A stretch of 64,000 bases of DNA. Source: Gemmatimonadaceae bacterium. GTDB taxonomy: Bacteria; Gemmatimonadota; Gemmatimonadetes; Gemmatimonadales; Gemmatimonadaceae. Position numbers and translations under genes: made by a program. The stretch is from assembly GCA_036504815.1 (NCBI GenBank), contig DASXUN010000012.1, forward strand, positions 1-64,000, given 5' to 3'. Of the stretch, positions 8,947-17,996 are shown in pieces; within the stretch, counting starts at the first letter, position 1; each line of letters opens with the position of its first letter. Under the pieces are notes generated by a model. It saw nothing but the letters and a program-made list of their open reading frames with translations. It made no database searches and was not told the DNA's origin.

Positions 8947-10821
8947 GTGCTGCTCATCGCGGCCATTGGCCTGGGCGTGGGCGGCAATGCGGCGCGTGCG
9001 GACCGTGAATGCATGGCGCGCGAACGGCAGCCCTTCCGGTGTCGCGCGCGTTACGAGCCACCGAGCGCGCTGGCCCCGTGGCGCGCGCGCGCCGGCGAGT
9101 CGATCGACCGGTACTTCACGCGCGACGCGGGTCTCGTGCGGGCGCTGCTCATCGCGGACACCAAGGACCTCGACCCGCAGGTGCGCGATCGGTACGCCGA
9201 CGCGGGCATCGTCCACATGCTCTCGATCTCCGGCCTGCATGTCGCCATCGTCTCGGGCGCGATGCTCCTGATGCTTCAGGCGGCGCGCCTCCCTGCGGCC
9301 GCGGCGCGCTGGGCGGGGCTCTTCCTCGTCGGCCTCTATGTGTTGGTGATCGGCGCGCCGCCCCCCGCGGTGCGCAGCGCCGTGATGATCGGCGCCCAGG
9401 CGGTGTCCATGGCGCTGCAGCGCAACACCTCGCCGTGGGCCGCCCTCGCGTGGGGAGGCGGCGTGCCGCTCCTCTACCAGCCGCGCACCGCGGTGGACCT
9501 CGGCTGGCAATTGAGCGTCAGCGGCTTCGCCGCCCTCATCGCCGGGCGCGCGGTGGCCGAGCGGGTGCTCCCCGGCAGGCTCGAGGGCTGGCGTCGCAAG
9601 ATCGCGAGTGAGCTCGTGGTCAGCGTGGTGGCGTCGTTCGCCACGGCGCCGCTCGTCGCCTGGCATTTCGGGCGGGTCAGCCTGGTGGCGCCGTTCGCGA
9701 ACATCGCGGCGGGGCCGGTGATCGCGGTGCTGCAGCCGACGCTCTTTCTCGCGCTGGCGCTGGCGTGGTGGCCGGCGGCCGCGTCCCTGATCGCCGCCGC
9801 GTCGACGCCGATGATCCGTGCCTTTGATCTCGTGGCGTATGTCGGCGCCGCATTGCCGTGGGCCACGCTGCATGCGGCGCCATCGTTGCTCACCGCGGTT
9901 GCGCTTGGCGTGGCCTGCCTCGCCGTGCTGGCGGCCTGCGTCAGCCATTTCTGGGAGCGGTCAGCCATCGCCGCGCTGGCGGCCATCAGCGTCGCGGCCT
10001 TCGCGCCGGCGCCGACCACCGGCGCGCTCGAAGTGCACATGATCGACGTCGGACAGGGTGATGCGATCGCGGTGCGCACGCCGCGCGGACGATGGGTGCT
10101 GTTCGATGCGGGGCGCGGTGACGCCACGCGCGACGCCGGCCGGACCACCGTCGTTCCGTACCTGCGCGCGCGCGGCGGCGCGCTGGCCCTGTTGGTGGTC
10201 ACGCACCCGGATGCCGACCACGCGGGCGGGGCGGCGTCGGTGCTTGCCTCGATGCGCCCGGCCGCGATGCTCGAGCCGGGCTTTCCCAGCGGCACCGACA
10301 CGTACCGTCGGGCGCTCACCACCGCACGGACGATCGGCGTCGCGTGGCGCGTCCCCAGCGCCGGCGAGGTCATCGACATCGACGGCGTCACTTTCCGCGT
10401 GCTCGCCCCGGACTCCGCGTGGACCGCGGCGCAGCAGAATCCCAACACGGCCTGCGTCGTGGTGCGCGTGGAGTATGCCGGACGGACGATCCTCTTCACG
10501 GGGGACGCCGACGACGCGGAGGAGCATTGGATGCTGGCCCGCGCGCCCGATCTGCTGCGCGCCGACGTGCTCAAGGTCGCCCACCACGGGAGCCACACCG
10601 GCACCTCGGACGCGTTCCTCTCGGCGGTGCGCCCGCGACTGGCCATGGTTTCCGTGGCGGCCCGCAACGTGTACGGACACCCGGACCCGGCGGTGATGCG
10701 GCGGCTCACGGCGGCGGGGGCCACGGTGCTGCGCACCGATCAGCTCGGGCCGGTGGTGGCGCGGACCGACGGCGCCGGCTGGACCATCGAAGCCGCCGGG
10801 GTCCGCTGGCGCGTGCCGTGA
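8947..10821 (+). CDS. comEC: ComEC/Rec2-family DNA-uptake channel (5' end uncertain)
   Basis: ComEC forms the inner-membrane channel for single-stranded DNA during transformation. The first intact start in frame is the GTG at 8947, but coding clearly begins about 150 bases earlier. The Competence domain carries the hallmark HMLSISGLHVAI near residue 97, followed by many membrane helices. From about residue 364 there is a metallo-beta-lactamase-like domain with MIDVGQGD, THPDADHAGG and KVAHHGSHTG. Total length with the extension approaches 690 aa, normal for ComEC. Whether the gene is functional depends on the apparent one-base break upstream. Confidence 0.88.
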   Translation: MLLIAAIGLGVGGNAARADRECMARERQPFRCRARYEPPSALAPWRARAGESIDRYFTRDAGLVRALLIADTKDLDPQVRDRYADAGIVHMLSISGLHVAIVSGAMLLMLQAARLPAAAARWAGLFLVGLYVLVIGAPPPAVRSAVMIGAQAVSMALQRNTSPWAALAWGGGVPLLYQPRTAVDLGWQLSVSGFAALIAGRAVAERVLPGRLEGWRRKIASELVVSVVASFATAPLVAWHFGRVSLVAPFANIAAGPVIAVLQPTLFLALALAWWPAAASLIAAASTPMIRAFDLVAYVGAALPWATLHAAPSLLTAVALGVACLAVLAACVSHFWERSAIAALAAISVAAFAPAPTTGALEVHMIDVGQGDAIAVRTPRGRWVLFDAGRGDATRDAGRTTVVPYLRARGGALALLVVTHPDADHAGGAASVLASMRPAAMLEPGFPSGTDTYRRALTTARTIGVAWRVPSAGEVIDIDGVTFRVLAPDSAWTAAQQNPNTACVVVRVEYAGRTILFTGDADDAEEHWMLARAPDLLRADVLKVAHHGSHTGTSDAFLSAVRPRLAMVSVAARNVYGHPDPAVMRRLTAAGATVLRTDQLGPVVARTDGAGWTIEAAGVRWRVP

Positions 10822-10861
10822 GCGGGGGCGAGTTTACACCGTCACCTCTGCGGATGAGATC

Positions 10862-11878
10862 GTGATCCAGCATTCCGACACGTCGATCGTCACCATCGAC
10901 CGCTTCATCATCGAACAGGAAGGGCGGTTCCCCGAGGCCACGGGCGAGCTGTCGGGCATCCTGTACGACCTCGCGGTCGCCGCCAAGATGATCAGCAGCA
11001 AGGTGCGCCGCGCCGGGCTCATCGACATCCTGGGCGCCGCCGGCTCCGACAACGTGCAGGGCGAGCACCAGCAGAAGCTGGACGTGATCGCGAACGCGAT
11101 CATCAGCAAGGCCATGGACCACGGCGGCCGACTGTGCGCGATGGCGTCGGAGGAAGAGGAGGGGATCATCCCGATTCCCCCGCAGTTCAAGTGCGGCAAG
11201 TATGTACTGCTGTTCGACCCGCTCGACGGCTCGTCGAACATCGACGTGAACGTGCCGGTCGGGACCATCTTCTCCGTCATGCGCCGGGTGACGCCGGGCA
11301 CCGGCCCGGGGACGACGGCCGATATGTTGCAGCCCGGCGTGCAGCAGGTGGCCGCCGGTTACGTGATCTACGGGTCGAGCACGATGATGGTGTACACCAC
11401 GGGGCACGGGGCGCACGGTTTCACGCTCGATCCGTCCATCGGCGAGTTCCTGCTCTCGCATCCGAACATCCGGATTCCCGAGGTGGGCAAGTACCTGTCG
11501 GTCAACGACTCGTACGAGCGGTACTGGAGCGAGCCGGTGCGCGCGCTGATGCGGCGATATCGCGGTCTCGACACCCAGCGCGAGCCGATGAACGTCCGGT
11601 ACGTCGGTTCGCTCGTCGCCGACTTCCATCGCAACCTGCTCGGCGGCGGCGTCTTCGCGTATCCGGCGAACACCAGGAGTCCCTCCGGCAAGCTGCGCCT
11701 GCTCTACGAGTGCAATCCGCTGGCGTTCATCTGCGAACAGGCCGGGGGCGCCGCCACGAACGGCCGCCAGCGGCTCATGGACGTTGTCCCCACGGAGCTG
11801 CACCAGCGCGCGCCGCTGTATATCGGGAGCAAGCGCGATGTCGATTGCGCGACGAAGCTCCTGGAGGCGGAGCAGTAG
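10862..11878 (+). CDS. fbp: Fructose-1,6-bisphosphatase, class I
   Basis: Gluconeogenic enzyme that hydrolyses fructose 1,6-bisphosphate to fructose 6-phosphate. The metal-binding motif [13 protein letters not shown] lies at about residue 119, with EEEEG near residue 98. The C-terminal substrate site is in the [14 protein letters not shown] region. The 338-aa length fits class I. The GTG start follows a purine-rich GGATGAG. The stop overlaps the GTG of the mutase gene by one base, which suggests coupling. Confidence 0.95.
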   Translation: MIQHSDTSIVTIDRFIIEQEGRFPEATGELSGILYDLAVAAKMISSKVRRAGLIDILGAAGSDNVQGEHQQKLDVIANAIISKAMDHGGRLCAMASEEEEGIIPIPPQFKCGKYVLLFDPLDGSSNIDVNVPVGTIFSVMRRVTPGTGPGTTADMLQPGVQQVAAGYVIYGSSTMMVYTTGHGAHGFTLDPSIGEFLLSHPNIRIPEVGKYLSVNDSYERYWSEPVRALMRRYRGLDTQREPMNVRYVGSLVADFHRNLLGGGVFAYPANTRSPSGKLRLLYECNPLAFICEQAGGAATNGRQRLMDVVPTELHQRAPLYIGSKRDVDCATKLLEAEQ

Positions 11879-13443
11879 TGGCGGACGCCCACTCGCCGTC
11901 CGGCATACCGGTCGCGACCGTTTACGGCGCGGCGGACGTGCCCGCCGGCACCGCCGAGGCGCTCGGCGCTCCGGGGGAGTTCCCGTTCACGCGCGGCATC
12001 CAGCCGACGATGTACCGGGGTCGTCTGTGGACGATGCGGCAATATGCCGGCTTCGGAACCGCCGCCGAGACCAATCGACGGTTCAAGCTGCTGCTTGATG
12101 CCGGCCAGACCGGATTGTCGGTCGCCTTCGACTTGCCGACCCAGATGGGAATCGACAGCGACAGTCCGCGCGCGCTTGGCGAGGTCGGCCGCGTGGGCGT
12201 GGCCATCGACACCGTGGAGGACATGCACCTCCTGCTCGCGGACCTGCCGCTGGACAAGGTCAGCACGTCGATGACCATCAACGCCACGGCGTCGACGCTG
12301 CTGGCGATGTACATCGTGGTCGCGGAGGAGCGGGGGATCGCGCGCCATCAGCTCGGCGGGACCATCCAGAACGACATCCTCAAGGAGTATGTGGCGCGCG
12401 GCACGTACGTGTATCCGCCGGCGCCGTCGCTCGCGCTCATCGCCGAGACGTTCCGGTTCTGCGCGGCGGAAGTGCCGCAGTGGAACCCGATTTCCATCTC
12501 GGGCTACCACATGCGCGAGGCGGGAGCGACCGCGGTGCAGGAGATCGCCTTCACCTTCGCCAATGCCCTGGCCTACGTGCGCGCCGCATTGGACGCCGGC
12601 CTCGCGGTGGACCAGTTCGCGCCGCGCCTGTCGTTCTTCTTCGCCTGCCACAACGACCTGTTCGAGGAAGTGGCCAAGTTCCGCGCGGCGCGCCGGCTCT
12701 GGGCGCGCCTCATGCGGGAGCGGTACGCCGCGGATGACGCGAGTTGCCGCATGCGCTTCCACACCCAGACCGGCGGCGTGACGCTCACCGCGCAGCAGCC
12801 CCTGAACAACGTGGTCCGCGTGGCGGTGCAGACACTGGCGGCGACGCTTGGCGGCACGCAGTCGCTGCACACCAACGGCTACGACGAGGCGCTGGCGCTT
12901 CCCACGGCGGCGGCGGCCACGCTCGCGCTGCGCACGCAGCAGATCGTCGCCCACGAGAGCGGCGTCGCGCAGACCGTGGACCCGCTGGCGGGATCGTACT
13001 ACGTGGAATCGCTGACGAACGAACTCGAGACGCGCGCCCTTGCGCTCCTCGACCAGGTCGAGTCGCTCGGCGGGGCGGCGAGCGCCATCGAGGCCGGCTT
13101 CATGCAGGACGAGATCGGCAAGAGCGCGTACGCCTTCCAGCTGGGCGTCGAATCGGGACAGACGGTGGTTGTCGGCGTGAACCGGTTCAGCGACGGCACC
13201 GCGCCTCCGGTGATTCCGGCCCCGGACTTCACGCAGCTGGCCGCGGAACAGACGGCGCGACTGGCGTCGGTGAAGCAGTCGCGGGACGGCGGCGCCGTGG
13301 CGCGGTGCCTGCAGTCCCTCGAGACCACCGTGCGCGCCGGCGAGCGGCGGCTGATGCCGCTGATCATCGATGCGGTGCGCGCCCGCGCCAGCGTCGGCGA
13401 GATCAGCGATGCACTGGAACGCGTGTGGGGGCGGTACAGGTAA
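11878..13443 (+). CDS. Methylmalonyl-CoA-mutase-family catalytic subunit (B12-dependent acyl-CoA mutase)
   Basis: The 521-aa product matches only the catalytic TIM-barrel part of methylmalonyl-CoA mutase: [16 protein letters not shown] near residue 42, [23 protein letters not shown] and [13 protein letters not shown]. It has no C-terminal B12-binding domain with DxHxxG, so it is the split type that pairs with a separate small subunit not seen in this window. The substrate may be methylmalonyl-CoA or a related branched acyl-CoA; sequence by eye cannot decide. The GTG start overlaps the fbp stop. The B12 it needs could be imported by the btu genes at 34004-38675. Confidence 0.9.
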   Translation: MADAHSPSGIPVATVYGAADVPAGTAEALGAPGEFPFTRGIQPTMYRGRLWTMRQYAGFGTAAETNRRFKLLLDAGQTGLSVAFDLPTQMGIDSDSPRALGEVGRVGVAIDTVEDMHLLLADLPLDKVSTSMTINATASTLLAMYIVVAEERGIARHQLGGTIQNDILKEYVARGTYVYPPAPSLALIAETFRFCAAEVPQWNPISISGYHMREAGATAVQEIAFTFANALAYVRAALDAGLAVDQFAPRLSFFFACHNDLFEEVAKFRAARRLWARLMRERYAADDASCRMRFHTQTGGVTLTAQQPLNNVVRVAVQTLAATLGGTQSLHTNGYDEALALPTAAAATLALRTQQIVAHESGVAQTVDPLAGSYYVESLTNELETRALALLDQVESLGGAASAIEAGFMQDEIGKSAYAFQLGVESGQTVVVGVNRFSDGTAPPVIPAPDFTQLAAEQTARLASVKQSRDGGAVARCLQSLETTVRAGERRLMPLIIDAVRARASVGEISDALERVWGRYR

Positions 13444-13652
13444 GATTGAGGACCTGGATTCCGGATTTCGATCGAGGATCGAGAATTCGGAATCCGATCG
13501 GCGATGACTGCAACGGCGTGCTGGCGCCGGCGTGCTTATGCCGGCGGGCGTGCGCCGGTGGGCTTGCGCCGGCGCGCCTGCGCCTCAATCGCCATTCGCT
13601 GTCCTCAGTCGCAATCCTCGATCGCAGTCCGAATTCCAAATCCAAAATCGTC
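13444..13652 (+). repeat. Family B palindromic element (copy 2) with a 14-bp tandem core
   Basis: The 209-bp spacer begins with ATTGAGGACCTGGATTCCGG and ends with GAATTCCAAATCCAAAATCG, the family B arms, the right one running into the GTG start of the next gene. The centre (13516-13585) holds five degenerate 14-bp units of the type GCGTGCTTGCGCCG. No coding potential is apparent. Confidence 0.8.
13516..13585 (+). repeat. Five tandem 14-bp GC-rich units
   Basis: Units start at 13516, 13530, 13544, 13558 and 13572; all keep a G-rich start and (except the last, partial one) end in GCCG. They lie in the centre of a family B element and are not shared with its other copies in this window. Confidence 0.75.
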
Positions 13653-14741
13653 GTGTACTCAGCTTGCCTCTTCTGCCACGCCGATCTCGGTCGCAACGAA
13701 GTCGTGGAGCACTTTCCGGTCGGCCGCCGCCTCGCCTACGACCTGGCCAATGGTCGGCTCTGGGTGATCTGCGCGGCGTGCAAGCGCTGGAACCTCACGC
13801 CGGTCGAGGAACGCTGGGAGGCGATCGAGGAGTGCGAGCGGCTTTTCGAGGGGACGCGCCTGCGGATGAGCACCGACCACATCGGCCTGGCGCGCATCGC
13901 CGAAGGAACGGAGCTCGTGCGCGTCGGCGCGGCGCTGCGGCCCGAGATGGCGGCGTGGCGGTTCGGGGCGCAGCTGGCGGCGCGACGGCGGCAGTACCGG
14001 TGGCTGGTGGCCGGGAGCGTCGTCGCAATCGGGGGCGTCTACGCGGGCGCCGCCGCGGCAGGCCTCGGGGTGGGCGCGTTCCAGGGGCTGTGGCAGCTGG
14101 GCAAGCGGGCCTACGAGCGTGCCACGCGGCTGGTGCTGCCGCCGCCCGCTTCGAGCACCGAGAGTCCGGTCACCCCCGGCCGATGGCTGTCGAGGGGATC
14201 CGCCCGGCCACAGACCGCGGAGCAGATCGAGCGCGCGGTGCGTCACCCGCGCGTCGAGACGGCGCACGTGCGCAAGGCGAGGCTCTGGGTCGACCCGGAG
14301 AGCGATCTGCTTGAGGTGAGGGTGCCGGTGATCGGTCGCCGTATCGCGGTCTACGCCGGCCAGGGGACCGACTCGGTGCTCCCGAAAATCGTCGCAAAGT
14401 TCAACCGATTTGGCGGGCGGGTGACCGACGAGCGCATGGCGGTCGAACTGCTGAACACCGTGGCGGGTGAGGGGGTGCCGGATCTCGCCACGGGGCTGCT
14501 CCGGCGATACATCGGCCGCGGGCTCGAGACGAAGAAGTTGAGCGAGTATGGCGCCGCGACCGCCCTCGCCCTCGAAATGGCCCTTCAGGAGCGGCGCGAG
14601 CGCGAACTGCTGGCTGGCGAGTTGCTCGATCTCGAATTCGCCTGGCGCGAAGCCGAGGAGCTCGCTCGCATCGCCGACACGCTGACCAGTTCAGCCATCG
14701 ACCAGGCCCTCGCGCGACTCAAGGGACGTTTGCAGGGCTGA
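13653..14741 (+). CDS. Membrane-anchored protein with N-terminal zinc ribbon, unknown function
   Basis: I do not recognise a named family. The N-terminus carries CLFC (C5, C8) and CAAC at about residues 41-44, a four-cysteine zinc-ribbon pattern. A hydrophobic helix follows at about residues 117-140 (WLVAGSVVAIGGVYAGAAAA). The C-terminal half is soluble, charged and predicted helical near its end (ALEMALQERRERELL). The GTG start at 13653 abuts the family B repeat; a longer reading would only translate repeat sequence. It stands alone between two repeat-filled spacers. Confidence 0.78.
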   Translation: MYSACLFCHADLGRNEVVEHFPVGRRLAYDLANGRLWVICAACKRWNLTPVEERWEAIEECERLFEGTRLRMSTDHIGLARIAEGTELVRVGAALRPEMAAWRFGAQLAARRRQYRWLVAGSVVAIGGVYAGAAAAGLGVGAFQGLWQLGKRAYERATRLVLPPPASSTESPVTPGRWLSRGSARPQTAEQIERAVRHPRVETAHVRKARLWVDPESDLLEVRVPVIGRRIAVYAGQGTDSVLPKIVAKFNRFGGRVTDERMAVELLNTVAGEGVPDLATGLLRRYIGRGLETKKLSEYGAATALALEMALQERRERELLAGELLDLEFAWREAEELARIADTLTSSAIDQALARLKGRLQG

Positions 14742-14940
14742 TCGAGCGCCCCAGTTCGCGCTGGACGGCGCGACGGCAATCGCAAGCGTCGAACGCCATC
14801 GCCGAGCGCCATCTCCGAGCTCCATTGTCGCCGTCATCCTGCGGCGCAATCACGAATCGTAGTCGCCAATCGCAATCATAAATCGCAATCCCAAATCCCA
14901 ATCCGGATTCCAAATCCTCAATCGTAGTGCTAAACTAAAT
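14742..14940 (+). repeat. Family B element (copy 3)
   Basis: This spacer between the zinc-ribbon gene and the FmdB-like gene ends with the best family B right arm, TCCGGATTCCAAATCCTCAA, preceded by multiple AATCGCAATC words. The left part instead carries CGCCATC words like family C. About 30 bases of less repetitive, A+T-richer sequence follow before the start at 14971 and could hold a promoter; I see no convincing -35/-10 pair. Confidence 0.75.
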
Positions 14941-14970
14941 GTCTGTCGCATCTTAGCCCCCTCGAGCACC

Positions 14971-15321
14971 ATGCCCACGTACGAGTATCGCTGCGCTAAT
15001 GGCCACGACTTCGAGGATTTCGTCCTGAAGATCAGCGCCGCCAAGCCTGAACTGCCTTGTCCCACCTGTGGTGTGCCTGCCGAACGGCGCGTCTCGGCGG
15101 GTGGCGGCCTGCTGTTCAAGGGGTCGGGGTTCTACATCACCGATTACGGCAAGGACGGCAAGAAGGCAGCGAAGCCGGCGACGGCGGGGACGTCGAAGGA
15201 GGGCGGCGATGCGGCGTCTTCGGCGGGCGCGAAGTCTGACGCGCCGAAGCCGGACTCCGCGAAGGCCGACGCCAAGCCGGCCGCCGCGCCGGCCGCCACG
15301 CCCGCGAAGGGCGGCGAATGA
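14971..15321 (+). CDS. FmdB-family zinc-ribbon protein
   Basis: Starts MPTYEYRCANGHDFE, the FmdB/CxxC zinc-ribbon signature, with the second knuckle CPTC near residue 30 and the conserved SGFYITDYG segment. The last 50 or so residues are a low-complexity Ala/Lys/Pro tail. Members are proposed regulators or zinc-binding adaptors, but no firm role is known. Its stop overlaps the argS ATG (ATGA), so it is co-translated with arginyl-tRNA synthetase. Confidence 0.9.
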   Translation: MPTYEYRCANGHDFEDFVLKISAAKPELPCPTCGVPAERRVSAGGGLLFKGSGFYITDYGKDGKKAAKPATAGTSKEGGDAASSAGAKSDAPKPDSAKADAKPAAAPAATPAKGGE

Positions 15322-17015
15322 CGCCTGAACAGCTGCTGCGAGACGAGCTCACCCGTGCGGCGGTCGCCATTGGCGCGCCGGCCGGTGTGATGCCCGTGCT
15401 CGAGCGTCCGCGCGACCCGGCGCACGGCGATTGGGCCACCAATCTGGCGATGACGCTCGCCAAGCCGCTCGGCAAGAAGCCGCGCGACATCGCCGAATTG
15501 CTGGTCGCCAAGCTCGACCTTGCCGCGGCGGGCGTGTCAGCCACCGAGATCGCCGGCCCCGGCTTCATCAACTTCCGCCTCGGCGCCGGCGCCAACGCGC
15601 GCGGAATCGCCGATATCCTCGCGTTGGGGACGGCATTTGGCCGCAACGACACGGGGCAGGGACGGCCGGTCAACGTCGAATTCGTCTCGGCCAACCCGAC
15701 GGGACCGCTGCACGTCGGTCACGGACGCCAGGCCGCGCTGGGTGACGCCATCTCCGCGCTGCTCGAAGGGGCAGGGTACCGGGTGACTCGTGAGTTCTAC
15801 TACAACGACGCGGGCGTGCAGATCGAGAACCTCGCCAAGTCGCTGTGGGTGCGCGTAGCGCAGGCGGCGGGAATTGACGCCGCCATTCCCGAGGGCGGAT
15901 ACAACGGCGAGTACATCAGGGAAATTGCTGAACGGTACCTGTCCGAACACGAGGCACCCCCGCACCCCGTACTCCTCTCCGGCGCGCAAGCCATCCTGGG
16001 TGGCGCGCGCCCCGACGACGCGACGCTCTTCGACGCGATGCGCCGCTTCGCCGTGGCGGCGCTGCGCGCCGAGCAGGATCTCGACCTGAAGGCCTTTGGC
16101 GTGAAGTTCGACGTCTACTTCCTCGAGTCGTCGCTCTACACCGACGGACTCGTCGAGGAGACGGTCGGACTCCTGCAGCAGGGCGGGCACACGTTCGAGG
16201 ACGACGGCGCGCTGTGGCTGCGCACCACCGACTTCGGCGATGACAAGGATCGCGTGATGCGCAAGCGCGACGGCACATACACCTATTTCGTGCCGGACGT
16301 TGCGTATCACGTCACGAAGTGGCGTCGCGGCTTCACGCGGGCGATCAACGTGCAGGGGTCTGACCACCACGGCACGACGGCGCGCGTGCGCGCCGGCCTG
16401 CAGGCGCTCGAGGTGGGGGTACCGAAGGGCTATCCCGAGTATGTGCTCCACCAGATGGTGACCGTGACGCGCGGCGGCGAGGAGGTGAAGATCTCCAAGC
16501 GGGCCGGCAGCTACGTGACCGTGCGCGACCTCATTGACGACGTGGGGCGCGACGCCGTGCGGTATTTTCTCCTCATGCGCAAGGGCGACAGCCAGCTGGT
16601 CTTCGACGTCGACCTCGCGCGGTCGCAGTCGGAGGAGAACCCGGTCTACTACATCCAGATGGCGCACGCGCGACTCAGCGGGATCTTCCGCGTCGGCGAA
16701 ATCGATCCGGCGACGATCACCGCGGACGGCGTGCACTGGGAGGCGCTGAACGAGGATGCCGAGCGCGAGCTGGTGAAGTCGCTGCTCGACTACCCGCGAC
16801 TCGTGGCTGGCGCCGCCGACGCGCTCGAGCCGCATCGCGTGGCCGCCTACCTGCTGGAGACGGCGCGTCAGGTCCACCTCTGGTATCACAAGCATCACGT
16901 GCTTGGGGAACCTGAGCAGATCCTGCGCGCGCGTCTCGTGCTGGCCAAGGCCGCGCGCCAGGTGCTGGCGAACGGCCTCGCGCTGCTGGGTATCACGGCC
17001 CCCGAGCGCATGTAG
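15318..17015 (+). CDS. argS: Arginyl-tRNA synthetase
   Basis: Charges tRNA-Arg. The class I HIGH motif appears as HVGHG near residue 134 within ANPTGPLHVGHG. The KMSKS-type loop is KISKRAG near residue 392. An N-terminal Arg-S additional domain (about residues 1-85) and a C-terminal DALR anticodon-binding domain (DALEPHRVAAYLLE) are both present. Length of 565 aa is normal. The start is the ATG overlapping the FmdB-like gene. Confidence 0.96.
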   Translation: MTPEQLLRDELTRAAVAIGAPAGVMPVLERPRDPAHGDWATNLAMTLAKPLGKKPRDIAELLVAKLDLAAAGVSATEIAGPGFINFRLGAGANARGIADILALGTAFGRNDTGQGRPVNVEFVSANPTGPLHVGHGRQAALGDAISALLEGAGYRVTREFYYNDAGVQIENLAKSLWVRVAQAAGIDAAIPEGGYNGEYIREIAERYLSEHEAPPHPVLLSGAQAILGGARPDDATLFDAMRRFAVAALRAEQDLDLKAFGVKFDVYFLESSLYTDGLVEETVGLLQQGGHTFEDDGALWLRTTDFGDDKDRVMRKRDGTYTYFVPDVAYHVTKWRRGFTRAINVQGSDHHGTTARVRAGLQALEVGVPKGYPEYVLHQMVTVTRGGEEVKISKRAGSYVTVRDLIDDVGRDAVRYFLLMRKGDSQLVFDVDLARSQSEENPVYYIQMAHARLSGIFRVGEIDPATITADGVHWEALNEDAERELVKSLLDYPRLVAGAADALEPHRVAAYLLETARQVHLWYHKHHVLGEPEQILRARLVLAKAARQVLANGLALLGITAPERM

Positions 17016-17023
17016 CGCTCTCG

Positions 17024-17079
17024 CCCCCGTTCCTGCACTCGTTCCCCGTCCCTTCGCCTCCATCTCCTCCCCGTTCCGA
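17024..17079 (+). repeat. Family E 56-bp pyrimidine-rich block (copy 1)
   Basis: A block beginning CCCCCGTTCCTGCACTCG and ending CCCGTTCCGA immediately in front of the PfkB kinase. The final A is the A of its ATG. A copy matching at about 51 of 56 positions lies at 43040-43095 upstream of clpB. No ribosome-binding sequence is visible inside it. Confidence 0.85.
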
Positions 17080-17996
17080 TGTCACTCCTAGTCGTAGGCT
17101 CCGTCGCGCTGGACTCGGTCGAAACGCCGTTTGGCAAGGCCGACGAAGTGCTCGGCGGTTCCGCCACCTACTTCTCCGCCGCGGCCAGCCACCAGTGCCC
17201 CGTGCAGATGGTAGGCGTCGTCGGCGACGACTACCCGGTCGAGCGCCTCGAAGCGCTGCGCGAGCGGGGCATCGATCTCACGGGCCTCGAGCAGGCGGAG
17301 GGCGAGTCGTTCCGCTGGCGCGGACGCTACCGGCACGACCTCAACTCGGCCGAGACACTCGAGACGCGCCTCGGCGTCTTCTCGCATTTCCGCCCCAAGC
17401 TTCCCGAGCAGTTCAAGTCGGCGCAGTACGTCTTCCTCGCCAACATCGATCCGCGCCTGCAACTGCAGGTGCTCGAGCAGGTGGAGAAGCCCAAGTTCGT
17501 CGCCTGCGACACGATGAACTTCTGGATCGAGTCGCGGCGCGGCGACCTGCTCGACCTGCTCAAGCGCGTGGATCTCATCACGCTGAACGACGGCGAGGCG
17601 CGCCAGCTGACCGAGCAGGCGAATCTCGTGCAGGCGGCGCGGTGGATCCTCGCGCGTGGCCCCAAGACGGTGCTCATCAAGAAGGGCGAGCATGGCGCGT
17701 TCATGTTCACGCCCGAGTCCATCTTCTACGCGCCGGCGTTCCCGCTCGAGGCGGTCTTCGATCCCACGGGCGCGGGCGATTCGTTCGCCGGCGGCTTCAT
17801 GGGCTACCTCGCGCGCACCAACGACCTCAGCGAGGCCAACCTGCGTCGCGCCGTCGTCATCGGCTCGGCCATGGGTTCGTTCGTGGTCGAGGCATTCTCG
17901 ATCACCCGCCTGCTATCGGTCACGCGCAACGACATCGATCGCCGCGTCGCCGAGTTCCACCGCCTCGTCTCCTTCGACCAGGACATGCCGTCGTGA
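17079..17996 (+). CDS. PfkB-family carbohydrate/nucleoside kinase
   Basis: Ribokinase-fold kinase of 305 aa. The N-terminal glycine motif is LGGSATYFSAAA (from about residue 25). The C-terminal anion-hole/catalytic motif DPTGAGDSFAGGF lies at about residue 228, with the catalytic Asp in GAGD. Substrate is not determined by eye; adenosine-kinase-like and sugar-kinase roles are both possible. Its stop overlaps the purM GTG, so it may act with purine synthesis. It opens the long overlapping plus-strand run. Confidence 0.92.
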   Translation: MSLLVVGSVALDSVETPFGKADEVLGGSATYFSAAASHQCPVQMVGVVGDDYPVERLEALRERGIDLTGLEQAEGESFRWRGRYRHDLNSAETLETRLGVFSHFRPKLPEQFKSAQYVFLANIDPRLQLQVLEQVEKPKFVACDTMNFWIESRRGDLLDLLKRVDLITLNDGEARQLTEQANLVQAARWILARGPKTVLIKKGEHGAFMFTPESIFYAPAFPLEAVFDPTGAGDSFAGGFMGYLARTNDLSEANLRRAVVIGSAMGSFVVEAFSITRLLSVTRNDIDRRVAEFHRLVSFDQDMPS

